From Mycobacterium kiyosense (GTDB taxonomy: Bacteria; Actinomycetota; Actinomycetes; Mycobacteriales; Mycobacteriaceae): a DNA stretch of 64,000 nucleotides. The notes beneath the pieces were generated by a model. The model was given only the letters and a program-made list of their open reading frames with translations. It was not told where the DNA came from and did no database searches. A program made the translations under genes and the position numbers. Of the stretch, positions 55,464 through 64,000 are shown in pieces; the first letter of the stretch is position 1; every line of letters begins with the position of its first letter. The stretch is taken from contig AP025179.1 of the NCBI GenBank assembly GCA_021654635.1, positions 1,178,001 to 1,242,000 of the forward strand, written 5' to 3'.

Positions 55464-56039
55464 ATGGTCAATTCAGATCGGCGCGAACGCGAGCGGGCCG
55501 CCCGCCGACAGCTGATCATCGGCACCGCCCGCAAGTTGGCCGAAACCGAGGGCTGGGATGCCGTCACCACACGGCGGTTGTCCACCGAGATCGAGTACAG
55601 CCAACCCGTGCTGTACAAGCACTTTGCCGGCATGGAGCGAATCGCTGAGGCGGTTGCGCTCGACGGCTTCGCCGAACTCGCCGCGGTGTGTGCCGCCGCA
55701 GGCTCAGGCGGTGGTAGCGGCAGCGAAGCTTTGACGCGAATTGCCCGCGCCTATCTGGATTTCGCCCGCGACAACCCGGCCGTGTACGACGCCATGTTCA
55801 CCCGCGCCACCACTCTGCGTTTCGCCGCGGACGACACGCCACCTCAGCTGGAGGCGGCTTTCGCCGGGCTCCGTCAAGCGGTGAGCGCGGCGGCCAACCA
55901 TAGCGACGCCGACACTGCGGCCGAAGTATTCTGGGCGGCGCTGCACGGACTCGTCACCCTCAACCGGACCGGACGGCTACGCGCGGGATTCGACTCGGAA
56001 CGTCTTGCACTGCTCGTCGAACAGTTCACCGGTGGCTGA
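55464..56039 (+). CDS. TetR-family repressor of the DUF1772-DUF4267 operon
   Basis: This 191-residue regulator has a helix-turn-helix in GTARKLAETEGWDAVTTRRLSTEIEYSQPVLYKHFAGME, the standard TetR pattern ending in LYKHF. A small C-terminal domain (TetR_C_33-like, AYLDFARDNPAVYDAMFTRA) follows. I start at ATG 55464 because the palindromes lie before it; ATG 55440 and 55449 are in frame. It is divergent from the DUF1772 gene and convergent with the methyltransferase gene. The inducer is unknown. Confidence 0.85.
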   Translation: MVNSDRRERERAARRQLIIGTARKLAETEGWDAVTTRRLSTEIEYSQPVLYKHFAGMERIAEAVALDGFAELAAVCAAAGSGGGSGSEALTRIARAYLDFARDNPAVYDAMFTRATTLRFAADDTPPQLEAAFAGLRQAVSAAANHSDADTAAEVFWAALHGLVTLNRTGRLRAGFDSERLALLVEQFTGG

Positions 56040-56044
56040 CGGGA

Positions 56045-56785
56045 TCAGGACAACGTCGCCCGTACGCAGACCGTCACGTACGGCAGCGCCAATCCGGCGG
56101 AGTTCGCCAGCGCCGGGTGGGTGGCCAGCAGTTCGCGGACCCGGTCCAGCGTCTTGGCGCGCACCTCGGTCGGTGAGGTGATGCAGTAGGTGCGTGACGC
56201 TACCAGATCGATAAGCGCTTGCGGCGTAAGGTAATTCGTCCACTCCACCTGATGGCGCTCCAGGTCGGTGAACGGCTCGGGCAGGGTCACCAGGTTGTTC
56301 ACCGGGTCGGCGTCCCGCCCGATGATGTCGCCCAGCTCGCGTACCCAGCCCAGCCGCTCGTCGCGGGTGTTCCACACCAGGCCCAGCCGCCCGCCGGGCC
56401 GTAACACCCGCGCCACCTCCGGCACCGCACGGGTCGGGTCGACCCAGTGCCACGCTTGGGCGACCAGCACCGCATCGACGCTGTTGTCCTGCAACGGAAT
56501 CTCTTCCGCGGTACCCAGCAGGGCCACCGTCTTGGGCAGCGAAGACCTGAGCACCTCGAGCATCTCCGGCACCGGGTCCACGGCCACCACGTCCAGGCCG
56601 CGTTCGACCAGGCGGGTGGTCAGCTTGCCCGTCCCCGCACCCAGGTCGAGCACCTTGCGCGCCCCGGCCGGCAGCAACCAGTCGATCGCCTCGGGCGGGT
56701 AGGTCGGGCGGCCCCGCTCGTAGGCGGCGGCCGCCGAACCGAACGACAGCGAGCGATCATGCCGGGAGCGGGTCACCGCGGACAC
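56045..56785 (-). CDS. SAM-dependent methyltransferase (Rv3342-like)
   Basis: This 246-residue class I methyltransferase has motif [13 protein letters not shown], the acidic end [10 protein letters not shown], and motif [11 protein letters not shown]. It matches Rv3342, which follows metX in M. tuberculosis; the role is unknown. It starts at GTG 56785, 13 bp inside the end of metX, so it is translated with the methionine genes. Co-transcription with metX and metZ suggests a link to SAM supply, but that is inference. Confidence 0.87.
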   Translation of the reverse strand: MSAVTRSRHDRSLSFGSAAAAYERGRPTYPPEAIDWLLPAGARKVLDLGAGTGKLTTRLVERGLDVVAVDPVPEMLEVLRSSLPKTVALLGTAEEIPLQDNSVDAVLVAQAWHWVDPTRAVPEVARVLRPGGRLGLVWNTRDERLGWVRELGDIIGRDADPVNNLVTLPEPFTDLERHQVEWTNYLTPQALIDLVASRTYCITSPTEVRAKTLDRVRELLATHPALANSAGLALPYVTVCVRATLS

Positions 56786-57906
56786 TCGCCGTCAGCCAAA
56801 GCCAGTGTCTCGCGGATCAATTCACCAACGGCTTCGGTCTCGACCAGGAACCCGTCGTGCCCGCAGACCGAACTGACCACCCGCACGTCGTCGCAACCGG
56901 GCAGCAGTTCGGCTAGCTCGTCCTGCAGCCGCAGCGGATAGAGCCGGTCGGAGGTGATGCCGCCGACCACCACCGGAACCGGGCAGCTGGTCAATGCCGC
57001 GTGTACCCCGCCGCGTCCGCGCCCGACGTCGTGGCTGTTGAGCGATTCGGTCAGGATCACATAGCTGCCGGCGTCGAACCGGGACACCAGCTTCTCGCCC
57101 TGATGCTCCAGATAACTCTGCACGGCGTACCGACCGCCGGCGGCCGGGTCTTCATCGGCCTGAGCTTTGTTGGCGAAGCGGGTGTCCAGTTCGAGTTCGC
57201 CCCGGTAGGTCAGATGGGCGATCCGGCGGGCGAGCTTCAGGCCGTCGTCGGGCCCGCGGCCGGATTCGTGGTAGTCGCCGCCCTGCCAGTTCGGGTCGGC
57301 CTTGATGGCCGCGATCTGGGTGGTCTGCGTGCCGAGCTGGTCGCCGGTCGCGCGGGCACCGACCGCCAGCAGCAGCCCGGCCCGCACCCGGTCGGGGTGA
57401 CCGACGATCCATTCCAACGCCCGGGCTCCGCCCATGGACCCGCCAACGACGGCGGCCACTTCGGTTATTCCCAGAGCCTCCAGCGCGGCGATGTCAGCTT
57501 CCACCTGGTCGCGAATGGTGATCAGCGGAAACCTTGAGCCGTAAGGCTTTCCGTCGCGGGCCAGCGAACTCGGGCCGGTCGAACCGCGGCAGCCGCCCAG
57601 CACATTGGTGGACACCGCGCACCAGCGGTCGGTGTCGATGGGCGCGCCCGGTCCGACCACGCCGTCCCACCACCCGGGGGTGGGATGCCCGGCCCCGGCC
57701 GGGCCGGTGACGTGCGAATCACCGGTCAGTGCATGCAGCACCATCACCACGTTGTCGCGCGTGGGGGACAACTCGCCCCAGCGCTGCACGGCGATGTGGA
57801 CGTCGTCGATGACCGCGCCGCTCTCCAGCTGCAGCGAGCCGATGTCGACGACACCGATCTCGCCTTCGGCGGGCAACGTCTGGGTGGGTACGTCGGAGAT
57901 CGTCAT
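56773..57906 (-). CDS. metX: Homoserine O-acetyltransferase
   Basis: MetX (annotated metA in M. tuberculosis, Rv3341) acetylates L-homoserine with acetyl-CoA, the first step towards methionine. This 377-residue alpha/beta hydrolase has nucleophile Ser157 in [14 protein letters not shown], the early [21 protein letters not shown], and catalytic Asp and His in the C-terminal [12 protein letters not shown] and [10 protein letters not shown] segments. It is 21 bp downstream of metZ and overlaps the methyltransferase gene. Expression should follow the SAM-IV riboswitch before metZ. Confidence 0.94.
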   Translation of the reverse strand: MTISDVPTQTLPAEGEIGVVDIGSLQLESGAVIDDVHIAVQRWGELSPTRDNVVMVLHALTGDSHVTGPAGAGHPTPGWWDGVVGPGAPIDTDRWCAVSTNVLGGCRGSTGPSSLARDGKPYGSRFPLITIRDQVEADIAALEALGITEVAAVVGGSMGGARALEWIVGHPDRVRAGLLLAVGARATGDQLGTQTTQIAAIKADPNWQGGDYHESGRGPDDGLKLARRIAHLTYRGELELDTRFANKAQADEDPAAGGRYAVQSYLEHQGEKLVSRFDAGSYVILTESLNSHDVGRGRGGVHAALTSCPVPVVVGGITSDRLYPLRLQDELAELLPGCDDVRVVSSVCGHDGFLVETEAVGELIRETLALADGECPR

Positions 57907-57927
57907 GTCATTTCTCTCGCGCGTCCC

Positions 57928-59292
57928 TCAGAATGCCGCCACGGTCTGCGGGTCGCTGCCGTTGGCCGCGTATACCCCGGCTGCGGCGAAACCAAGCTCC
58001 AGGTCGGCCAGGATGTCGTCGATGCCTTCGATGCCCACGGCTAACCGCACCAGGCCGGGGGTGACGCCGGTGGCCAACTGCTCGGCGGGGCTGAGCTGGG
58101 CGTGGGTGGTGGACGCCGGGTGGATCACCAGCGAGCGCACGTCACCGATGTTGGCGACGTGACTGTGCAACCGCAGCGCGTCGACGAACGCTTTGCCGGC
58201 CTCGACACCGCCGGCCAGCTCGAAGGCCAGTACCGCACCAGTTCCCTTGGTTCCCTTGGGCGCCAACTTCTTTGCCCGCTCGTGCCAGGGCGAACCGGGC
58301 AGTCCGGCATAGTTGACCGACAGCACGTCGTCGCGGGCAGCCAGGAACTCCGCGACCCGCTGCGCATTGGCGACGTGCCGCTCCATCCGCAGGCTCAGCG
58401 TCTCCAGGCCCTGAGCCACCAGGAACGCGTTGAACGGTGAGGCCGCCGAACCGAGGTCACGCAGCAACTGCACCCGGGCCTTGAGCGCGAACGCCGGCGG
58501 CCCCAGTTCGGCGTAGACCACGCCGTGGTAGCTGGGGTCGGGCGCGGTGAAGCCGGGGAAGCGGCCCTGGGTCCAGTCGAAGGCGCCGCCGTCGACGATC
58601 ACACCGGCGATCGCGGAGCCGTGCCCGCCCAGATACTTGGTCGCCGAGTGGACCACCACGTCGGCGCCGTGGGCCAGCGGCTGGATCAGGTAGGGAGTGG
58701 CGATGGTGTTGTCGACGATCAACGGCACCCCGTTGCGGTGCGCCACCTCGGCTACCCCGGGGATGTCCAGGATGTCGATCTGCGGGTTGGAGATGGTCTC
58801 GCCGAAGAACGCCTTGGTGTTGGGTCGCACGGCCTGCTGCCAGGAGTCCAGATTGTCCGGGTCGTCGACGAAGCTGACCTCGATGCCGAGCTTGGCCAGC
58901 GAGTAGTGGAACAGGTTGTAGGTGCCGCCGTAGAGCCGGGGACTGGACACGATGTGATCACCGGCGCCGGCCAGGTTCAGGATGGCAAACGTCTCGGCGG
59001 CCTGCCCGGAGGACAGGAACAGCGCGGCCACCCCGCCCTCGAGGGCGGCGATGCGCTGCTCGACGACGTCGGTGGTCGGGTTGCCGATGCGGGTGTAGAT
59101 GTTGCCCGGCTCGGCCAGCCCGAACAGGGCGGCGGCGTGCGCGACACTGTTGAAGGTGTAGGACGTGGTCTGGTAGATCGGCAGCGCGCGGGCGTTGGTG
59201 GTCGGGTCCGGGTGCTGGCCGGCGTGGATCTGCTTGGTTTCGAACGACCAGTTCGCCGTCGGGTCGGCGGCTGCGGTGCTGTCGTTGGTCAC
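57928..59292 (-). CDS. metZ: O-acetylhomoserine sulfhydrylase
   Basis: This 454-residue PLP enzyme (Rv3340, metC/metZ/metY) makes homocysteine from O-acetylhomoserine and sulfide. Family blocks are YTRIGNPTTDVVEQRIAALEGG, LFHYSLAKLGIEVSFVDDPD, and the PLP-lysine loop VVHSATKYLGGHGSAIAG. It starts at GTG 59292 with AGGGGAAG upstream. It is the first gene of metZ-metX-methyltransferase and lies behind a SAM-IV riboswitch, so high SAM should lower its expression. Confidence 0.93.
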   Translation of the reverse strand: MTNDSTAAADPTANWSFETKQIHAGQHPDPTTNARALPIYQTTSYTFNSVAHAAALFGLAEPGNIYTRIGNPTTDVVEQRIAALEGGVAALFLSSGQAAETFAILNLAGAGDHIVSSPRLYGGTYNLFHYSLAKLGIEVSFVDDPDNLDSWQQAVRPNTKAFFGETISNPQIDILDIPGVAEVAHRNGVPLIVDNTIATPYLIQPLAHGADVVVHSATKYLGGHGSAIAGVIVDGGAFDWTQGRFPGFTAPDPSYHGVVYAELGPPAFALKARVQLLRDLGSAASPFNAFLVAQGLETLSLRMERHVANAQRVAEFLAARDDVLSVNYAGLPGSPWHERAKKLAPKGTKGTGAVLAFELAGGVEAGKAFVDALRLHSHVANIGDVRSLVIHPASTTHAQLSPAEQLATGVTPGLVRLAVGIEGIDDILADLELGFAAAGVYAANGSDPQTVAAF

Positions 59293-59355
59293 GAGAATCT
59301 TCCCCTGTCTGGCTCAGGGGCCCGTTCATGGCGGACCCGCGCTTGCCGGATAGCC

Positions 59356-59452
59356 GGTTGGGCTACTCAACCTGGTCATCACCCGGGGCACCCCACCGCG
59401 GTTGGAGGGTTGCCGGCCAGCAAGCCGGGGCTTGACGCTGGCGCTCATGACC
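59356..59452 (-). ncRNA. SAM-IV riboswitch controlling metZ-metX
   Basis: The minus strand begins GGTCATGAGCGCCAGCGTCA and continues through the conserved CCGGCAACCCTCC core and GCGGTGGGGTGCC stem to GTGATGACC. GGTCAT and ATGACC form the closing helix. A downstream hairpin (GGTTGAGTAGCCCAACC) fits the extra stem and pseudoknot of SAM-IV. This class is found mainly in Actinobacteria, and in mycobacteria before this gene. About 60 bases of leader lie between the hairpin and the GTG. A covariance search with the SAM-IV model should hit. Confidence 0.9.
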
Positions 59453-59529
59453 GAAAAGAAGCGTATCGCATGGCGGCGCCGCGCTGCCAATTGCGCAGCA
59501 ACCGCGGGGTGTGTGTCCAGCTGCCCTGG

Positions 59530-60402
59530 TCAGGCAGTGGCTGGCGGCTCGACCTGTCGCGCCGACGACACGCACTCGTCGATGAATTGGGTGATCACCT
59601 CGGTGACCCGGCCCGGCGCCTCGAACATCGGCACATGCCCGACGTTTTCCAGCACGGTGAAGAGGTGGTCGTCGGGCAGGTGTTCGCGGAAGTGCTTGCT
59701 GAACCTGGGGGAGGGGACGATGCGGTCCTTGGTGCAGATCACCAGGTGCGCCGGGACGGCGTTCTCGGCGAGTTCCTCCAGGCCCGGCATCAGCAGCGCC
59801 TTGAGCAGCAGCTGGAAGTAGGCGGGGCAGTGCGCGACGTCGTCGATGATGGTGCTCAGTTCGCGTTCGCTGACCCCGTCAGGGGAGGCGCTGATCGCGT
59901 AGGTGGCCAGCGGCCGGCTGAACGGGACGCGCAGCACCCGCGGGCCGAGCAGCCAGGCGAACACCAGTAGCGGGATGCCCAGGATGAACTTGGCAATCAC
60001 CTCGAACTTGGCCGGGCTCCATCGTGTCCACCCGCCGGCCGGGGCGATTCCGGTGACGCTGCGGGCGCGGCCGCGTCGTTCCAGCTCGAACGCGACCCAG
60101 CCGCCCAGCGAGTTGCCGACGATGTGCGCGGTGTCCCAGCCCAGTTCGTCCATCTGACGTTCGACGTGATCGGCCAGCACCTGCGAGGACAGGAACCAGG
60201 TGCCGGCGCGGGGGCCGCCGTTGTGGCTGGCCATGGTGGGCGCGAACACCTCGTAACGGCCGGTGTCGGCCAGTTGCTGGGCGACCACTTCCCATACCGT
60301 CTGAGACATCAGGAACGGGTGCAGCAGCAGGACGGGTTCGGCCGAACCATCGGTGGGGCCCAGGTGAATCGGGGTACGAATAGCTGAAGCTTGGCGTCCC
60401 AT
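59530..60402 (-). CDS. Alpha/beta hydrolase (Rv3337/Rv3338-like, intact)
   Basis: This 290-residue hydrolase has the oxyanion segment LLLHPFLMSQTVW, nucleophile elbow VGNSLGGWVAFELE, the catalytic Asp near ICTKDRIVPSP and His in LENVGHVPMFEAPG. A hydrophobic stretch (FILGIPLLVFAWLLG) in the cap may associate with membrane or lipid substrate. M. tuberculosis has this gene split into Rv3337 and Rv3338; here it is one frame. ATG 60402 is the start; upstream in-frame sequence runs into the repeat region. Confidence 0.85.
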   Translation of the reverse strand: MGRQASAIRTPIHLGPTDGSAEPVLLLHPFLMSQTVWEVVAQQLADTGRYEVFAPTMASHNGGPRAGTWFLSSQVLADHVERQMDELGWDTAHIVGNSLGGWVAFELERRGRARSVTGIAPAGGWTRWSPAKFEVIAKFILGIPLLVFAWLLGPRVLRVPFSRPLATYAISASPDGVSERELSTIIDDVAHCPAYFQLLLKALLMPGLEELAENAVPAHLVICTKDRIVPSPRFSKHFREHLPDDHLFTVLENVGHVPMFEAPGRVTEVITQFIDECVSSARQVEPPATA

Positions 60403-60467
60403 AAATCGACAGTAAATGCGGTACCGCCGGTACCGCAACCTGGGTTGGGCCCGCCGAGCGTCGCGCC

Positions 60468-60643
60468 GTGTGGCGCCGGGCGCTGGGCTGGCGTGACGCT
60501 CGAGGTCGGCTGATGCGCTGGCGTGACGCTCGCCGAGAAGGGCTGGGCTGGGCGCGTGTGGCGCCGGGCGCTGCGCTGGCGTGACGCTCGAGGTCGGCTG
60601 ATGCGCTGGCGTGACGCTCGCCGACAAGGGCTGGGTGACGCTC
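60468..60643. repeat. Two tandem 88-bp repeats upstream of trpS
   Basis: Copies at 60468-60555 and 60556-60643 share the first 75 or so bases with two mismatches, then diverge. Within each, GCGTGACGCTCG occurs twice, so the unit is itself built from shorter repeats. No gene crosses it. Confidence 0.8.
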
Positions 60644-60650
60644 GCCGAGA

Positions 60651-60690
60651 AGGGCTGGGCAGGGCTGGGCAGGGCTGGGCAGGGCTGGGC
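60651..60690. repeat. Four perfect copies of AGGGCTGGGC
   Basis: This decamer array directly follows the 88-bp repeats and ends 26 bp before the trpS ATG. It is a candidate variable-number locus and may lie in the trpS promoter. Confidence 0.85.
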
Positions 60691-60701
60691 TGGGCTCGTG
60701 A

Positions 60702-61736
<1,035 letters not shown>

Positions 61737-61743
61737 GTGATCC

Positions 61744-62781
61744 ATGAACGAGGAGGCCGCGGAGGCCGAGCCGGGGATCCTCGATCGGCTGCGGAGCCGG
61801 CACGCGTGGCTCGACCACGTCATGCGCGCCTATCAACGCTTCAGTGAGCAAAATGGCGGGTTCTTCGCCGGCGGCCTGACCTACTACACGATCTTCGCGT
61901 TGTTCCCGTTGCTGATGGTCGGCTTCGCCTCGGTCGGGTACCTGCTGTCGCGCCGGCCGGGATGGCTCAAGACGATCGACGACAAGATCACCGCGTCGGT
62001 GTCCGGCCCGATGGCCAAAGAGTTGGTGGAACTGATGAATTCGGCGATCGACGCGCGGACTTCGGTGGGCATCATCGGTTTGGCCACCGCGACCTGGGCC
62101 GGCCTGGGCTGGATTTCGCATCTGCGGGCCGCGATCAGCGCGATGTGGGCGCAAACCCCGAACGGCGACGGCTACGTGCGCACCAAGCTATCCGACCTGC
62201 TGGCGATGCTCGGCACGTTCGCGGTGACCGTGCTGAGTCTGGCGCTCAGTGCGCTCGGCCACACCGGGCCGATGCGCGCGGTGCTGAGATGGCTTCACAT
62301 ACCTGAGTTTTCGATCTTCGACCCGATGTTCCGGGTCGCTTCCATACTGGTTTCGCTGCTGGTGACCTGGCTGCTGTTCACCTGGATGATCGCCCGGCTG
62401 CCGCGGGAGAAGGTCCGGTTGGTGACCTCGATGCGGGCCGGCCTGCTGGCGGCGGTGGCCTTCGAGTTGTTCAAGCAGGTGGCGTCGATCTACCTGCGTG
62501 TCGTGCTGCGCAGCCCCGCCGGTGCGACGTTCGGGCCGGTTTTGGGGCTGATGGTGTTCGCCAACGTGACCGCCTATCTGGTGCTGTTCGCGACGGCGTG
62601 GGCGGCCACCACGCATCCCGAAGACCCGCGCGACACGCAGATCGACCCCCGCCGCCCGCGGTCATCAGCCCGCGCGTGCTGGTCGACGAGGGTCTCAGCG
62701 CCCGTCAGACCGCCGCCGCGCTGGCTGCGGGCGCCGTTGGCGCGCTGACTCTTTCGAGGTTCCTGCGAAAAAAAGCGCTAG
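61744..62781 (+). CDS. YihY/BrkB-family membrane protein, C-terminus frameshifted
   Basis: The protein has about six helices (GGLTYYTIFALFPLLMVGFASVGYLL, GIIGLATATWAGLGWISHLR, FAVTVLSLALSALG, ILVSLLVTWLLFTWMIA, GLLAAVAFELFKQVASIYL, GLMVFANVTAYLVLFATAWAAT) and the FF-GGLTYYTIF signature of YihY, once miscalled RNase BN. As written the end (PRRPRSSARACWSTR, to 62748) is abnormal. One more C in the run at 62646-62650 restores VISPRVLVDEGLSARQTAAALAAGAVGALTLSRFLRKK. One fewer A in the run at 62768-62774 then gives a stop at 62781. Function unknown. Confidence 0.82.
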
Positions 62782-63170
62782 TGCGGCCCCGCCAATTCGG
62801 CGCGCATCCGCGAGGCGAAGGCGGTGACGGCTTTGAGCGGTCGCATCATGACGGTGATCTCATCGATGAGCCCCGCCTCGCCGGTGTGGACGAAATCGCA
62901 GCCCCAGAGTTCCAGCCCATCTACCGTGGCGGTGAACCGGAAAGCGTGATCGGTTGTCCCGCACACAGATTCGGTTCCGGGTAGCTCCTTGACGAAATGA
63001 AAGTCGTCGAGGATCTTCGCTACCGTCCCGACGATGAGCGCGATGGCGTCGCGGCCCCGGTACGGCCGGTGCGTGATCGGGCTGTGCACCACGGCGTCTT
63101 CGGCGAAAATCTCGCCGATGGTGTCGAATCGGCCGGCTTCGACGGCTGCGCGGAAGGGGTGGGTGCTCAC
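62778..63170 (-). CDS. SnoaL/NTF2-like protein
   Basis: This 130-residue protein is a single NTF2-like alpha+beta cone: FRAAVEAGRFDTIGEIFAEDAVVHSPITHRPYRGRDAI, then VEL and HAFRFTATVDGLELWGCDFVHTGEAGLIDEITVMMRP. Members bind or isomerise small hydrophobic ligands. It starts at GTG 63170, overlapping the DoxX stop (GTGA), so the two are coupled. It ends where the convergent yihY is thought to end. Confidence 0.82.
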   Translation of the reverse strand: MSTHPFRAAVEAGRFDTIGEIFAEDAVVHSPITHRPYRGRDAIALIVGTVAKILDDFHFVKELPGTESVCGTTDHAFRFTATVDGLELWGCDFVHTGEAGLIDEITVMMRPLKAVTAFASRMRAELAGPH

Positions 63171-63535
63171 AGCGCCAGCCCCCGTCCCACTGCGACGAAC
63201 ACCGCGGCCGCGAAGATCAGCGCGGTCAGCGCGACGTTGCGCGGCTCGCGCAGATACGCGTGCGAGCCGACGGCACCGATCATCACCACGGCGAAGCCGG
63301 CAGCGGCCAGCGGGGTGAGGTATCTGTCGACACCGACCAGCCACGGCAGCAGAATTCCGACGGCGCCCAACAATTCGCAGAACGCGGTGACGCGAACCAC
63401 CGGCAGCGGAAAGGGGGCCACTCCCGTTTGGCCCATGGCGATCAGTCGCTCTTTGGGCTGACTGATCTTCGCCACCCCCGATACCGCGAAGATTGCGGCA
63501 AGAGTCGCCTGCAATGTCCACAGCAGTGCATTCAT
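63167..63535 (-). CDS. DoxX-family membrane protein
   Basis: This 122-residue, four-helix DoxX-like protein has LQATLAAIFAVSGVAKISQPKERLI, with the signature AKI/L segment after helix 1, then VVRVTAFCELLGAVGILLPWLVG. GGAGG precedes ATG 63535. It forms an operon with the SnoaL-like gene. DoxX proteins are linked to redox or thiol homeostasis in mycobacteria; the specific role here is unknown. Confidence 0.85.
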   Translation of the reverse strand: MNALLWTLQATLAAIFAVSGVAKISQPKERLIAMGQTGVAPFPLPVVRVTAFCELLGAVGILLPWLVGVDRYLTPLAAAGFAVVMIGAVGSHAYLREPRNVALTALIFAAAVFVAVGRGLAL

Positions 63536-63605
63536 TTCGACCTCCGATGTAGATAGGCGTGCACAGATCAGACGGCGCAGCCGCACCGGATGTGACAGTC
63601 GGAGT

Positions 63606-63920
63606 TCAGCCGACGAGTTTGAGGCCGACGATGGAGCCGATCACCCCTGCGATGAGCAGCATCTTCACCGGCGAGGCCGGTTCGGCGCCGGTCAGCATCG
63701 CGTAGCCGACCGTGAGCACGGCGCCGATGCCGACCCACACCGCGTAGCTGGTCCCGGTGGGCAGGCTGCGCATCGCGATCGCCAGCCCGGACATCGACGC
63801 CACCAGCGCGACGAAGAAAACGGCGGTGGGGGCGAGTCGCGAGAAGCCGTCGGACTTCGCCAGCGCGGTGGCCCAGACGGCCTCCAGGGTCCCCGACACG
63901 ATCAATACCAGCCAGGCCAT
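63606..63920 (-). CDS. sugE: SMR-family guanidinium exporter (SugE/Gdx type)
   Basis: This 104-residue, four-helix small multidrug resistance protein has Glu13 in helix 1 (SGTLEAVWATALAKSDGFSRL), the pattern of the Gdx/SugE branch rather than EmrE. LPTGTSYAVWVGIGAVLTVGYAML and VGLKLVG complete the family match. Gdx proteins exchange guanidinium for protons as an antiparallel dimer. The ATG at 63920 has GGAGG seven bases upstream, right after a guanidine-III riboswitch, strong independent support for guanidinium as substrate. Confidence 0.9.
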   Translation of the reverse strand: MAWLVLIVSGTLEAVWATALAKSDGFSRLAPTAVFFVALVASMSGLAIAMRSLPTGTSYAVWVGIGAVLTVGYAMLTGAEPASPVKMLLIAGVIGSIVGLKLVG

Positions 63921-63934
63921 CACGCACCTCCACA

Positions 63935-63976
63935 GCGCCGTCTTTTCGCTGGCCGGGTACGGTGCGCCTCGTCCGG
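63935..63976 (-). ncRNA. Guanidine-III riboswitch (ykkC-III) before sugE
   Basis: The minus strand begins CCGGACGAGGCGCACCG, continues TACCCGGCCAG and ends AAGACGGCGC, 42 nt in all. This matches what I recall of the guanidine-III aptamer of Thermobifida with few changes. 5' CCGG pairs with CCGG of ACCCGG, and GCG-CCGT pairs with the 3' ACGG-GC to form the H-type pseudoknot. The GGAGG site of sugE lies five bases beyond its 3' end, so guanidinium binding should control translation. Confidence 0.88.
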
Positions 63977-64000
63977 TGTCAGATGTTGACCCGCTCGATG

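Noticed and set aside
60440..60700. A CRISPR array or mobile-element end in the repeat region before trpS
   Set aside because: The repeats are directly adjacent with no unique spacers and no inverted ends or transposase; a minisatellite fits better.

Overview
The window is chromosomal DNA from a mycobacterium. It is GC-rich and carries a typical mycobacterial gene set: mycolic-acid cyclopropane synthase (cmaA1), WhiB, a WS/DGAT acyltransferase, the SOS mutasome genes imuA', imuB and dnaE2, the kinase/roadblock/DUF742/GTPase operon with mfpA, and an FHA-ABC exporter like Rv1747. From memory of M. tuberculosis H37Rv, the backbone matches Rv3406 down to Rv3335c in reverse order. Species-specific inserts interrupt it. 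I ran no database search; all names come from reading protein motifs and recalled family sequences.

Layout. 1-3.4 kb: a cassette with two dihydrodipicolinate/diaminopentanoate-reductase-like genes around an SDR and a seven-helix membrane protein. 3.5-6 kb: two tandem Fe(II)/2-oxoglutarate alkylsulfatase-type dioxygenases and their TetR repressor, with three copies of a GTAGTC-N4-GACTAC operator. 6-12.8 kb: GH65 phosphorylase plus beta-phosphoglucomutase pair, guaA, a PhyH-like dioxygenase and a 2-hydroxyacid dehydrogenase. 13-15.7 kb: SOS-controlled imuA'-imuB and a WhiB4-like gene. 16-22 kb: iunH, cmaA1, acrA1-like reductase, lpqD, htdY. 21.8-28.2 kb: APC permease, 3Fe-4S ferredoxin, two-component pair, P450, NDMA-type alcohol dehydrogenase. 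28-34 kb: otsB, WS/DGAT, SOS-controlled dnaE2. 34-41 kb: P-type H+-ATPase, flavin/PNPOx and nitroreductase pair, tRNA methyltransferase, a Lys/Asp/His-tailed protein, an alpha/beta hydrolase. 41-45.6 kb: the conservon-type operon ending in mfpA. 45.7-51.4 kb: a relatively AT-rich membrane-protein gene, FHA-ABC transporter, old-yellow-enzyme homologue, folD. 51-56 kb: DUF732 protein, FAD oxidase, CMD pair, TetR with a DUF1772-DUF4267 operon. 56-62.8 kb: methyltransferase, metX, metZ under a SAM-IV riboswitch, hydrolase, a minisatellite, trpS, YihY. 62.8-64 kb: SnoaL, DoxX, and an SMR guanidinium exporter under a guanidine-III riboswitch.

How parts work together. ImuA', ImuB and DnaE2 form the mycobacterial mutasome, and both loci carry an SOS box (one with a single mismatch). 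MetZ and MetX form the methionine branch. Divergent pairs (iunH/cmaA1, PNPOx/nitroreductase, OYE/folD) are packed around short gaps, and several starts look leaderless, with a TANNNT hexamer 6-7 nt before the start codon.

Caveat. At least nine, and probably about ten, single-base frame breaks interrupt otherwise well-conserved genes, mostly in homopolymer runs. They hit the SDR, the 7-TM protein, guaA, imuA', imuB, the WS/DGAT (twice), dnaE2, yihY (twice) and perhaps acrA1. Because guaA is normally essential, I read most of these as assembly or sequencing errors and give the reconstructed gene spans.
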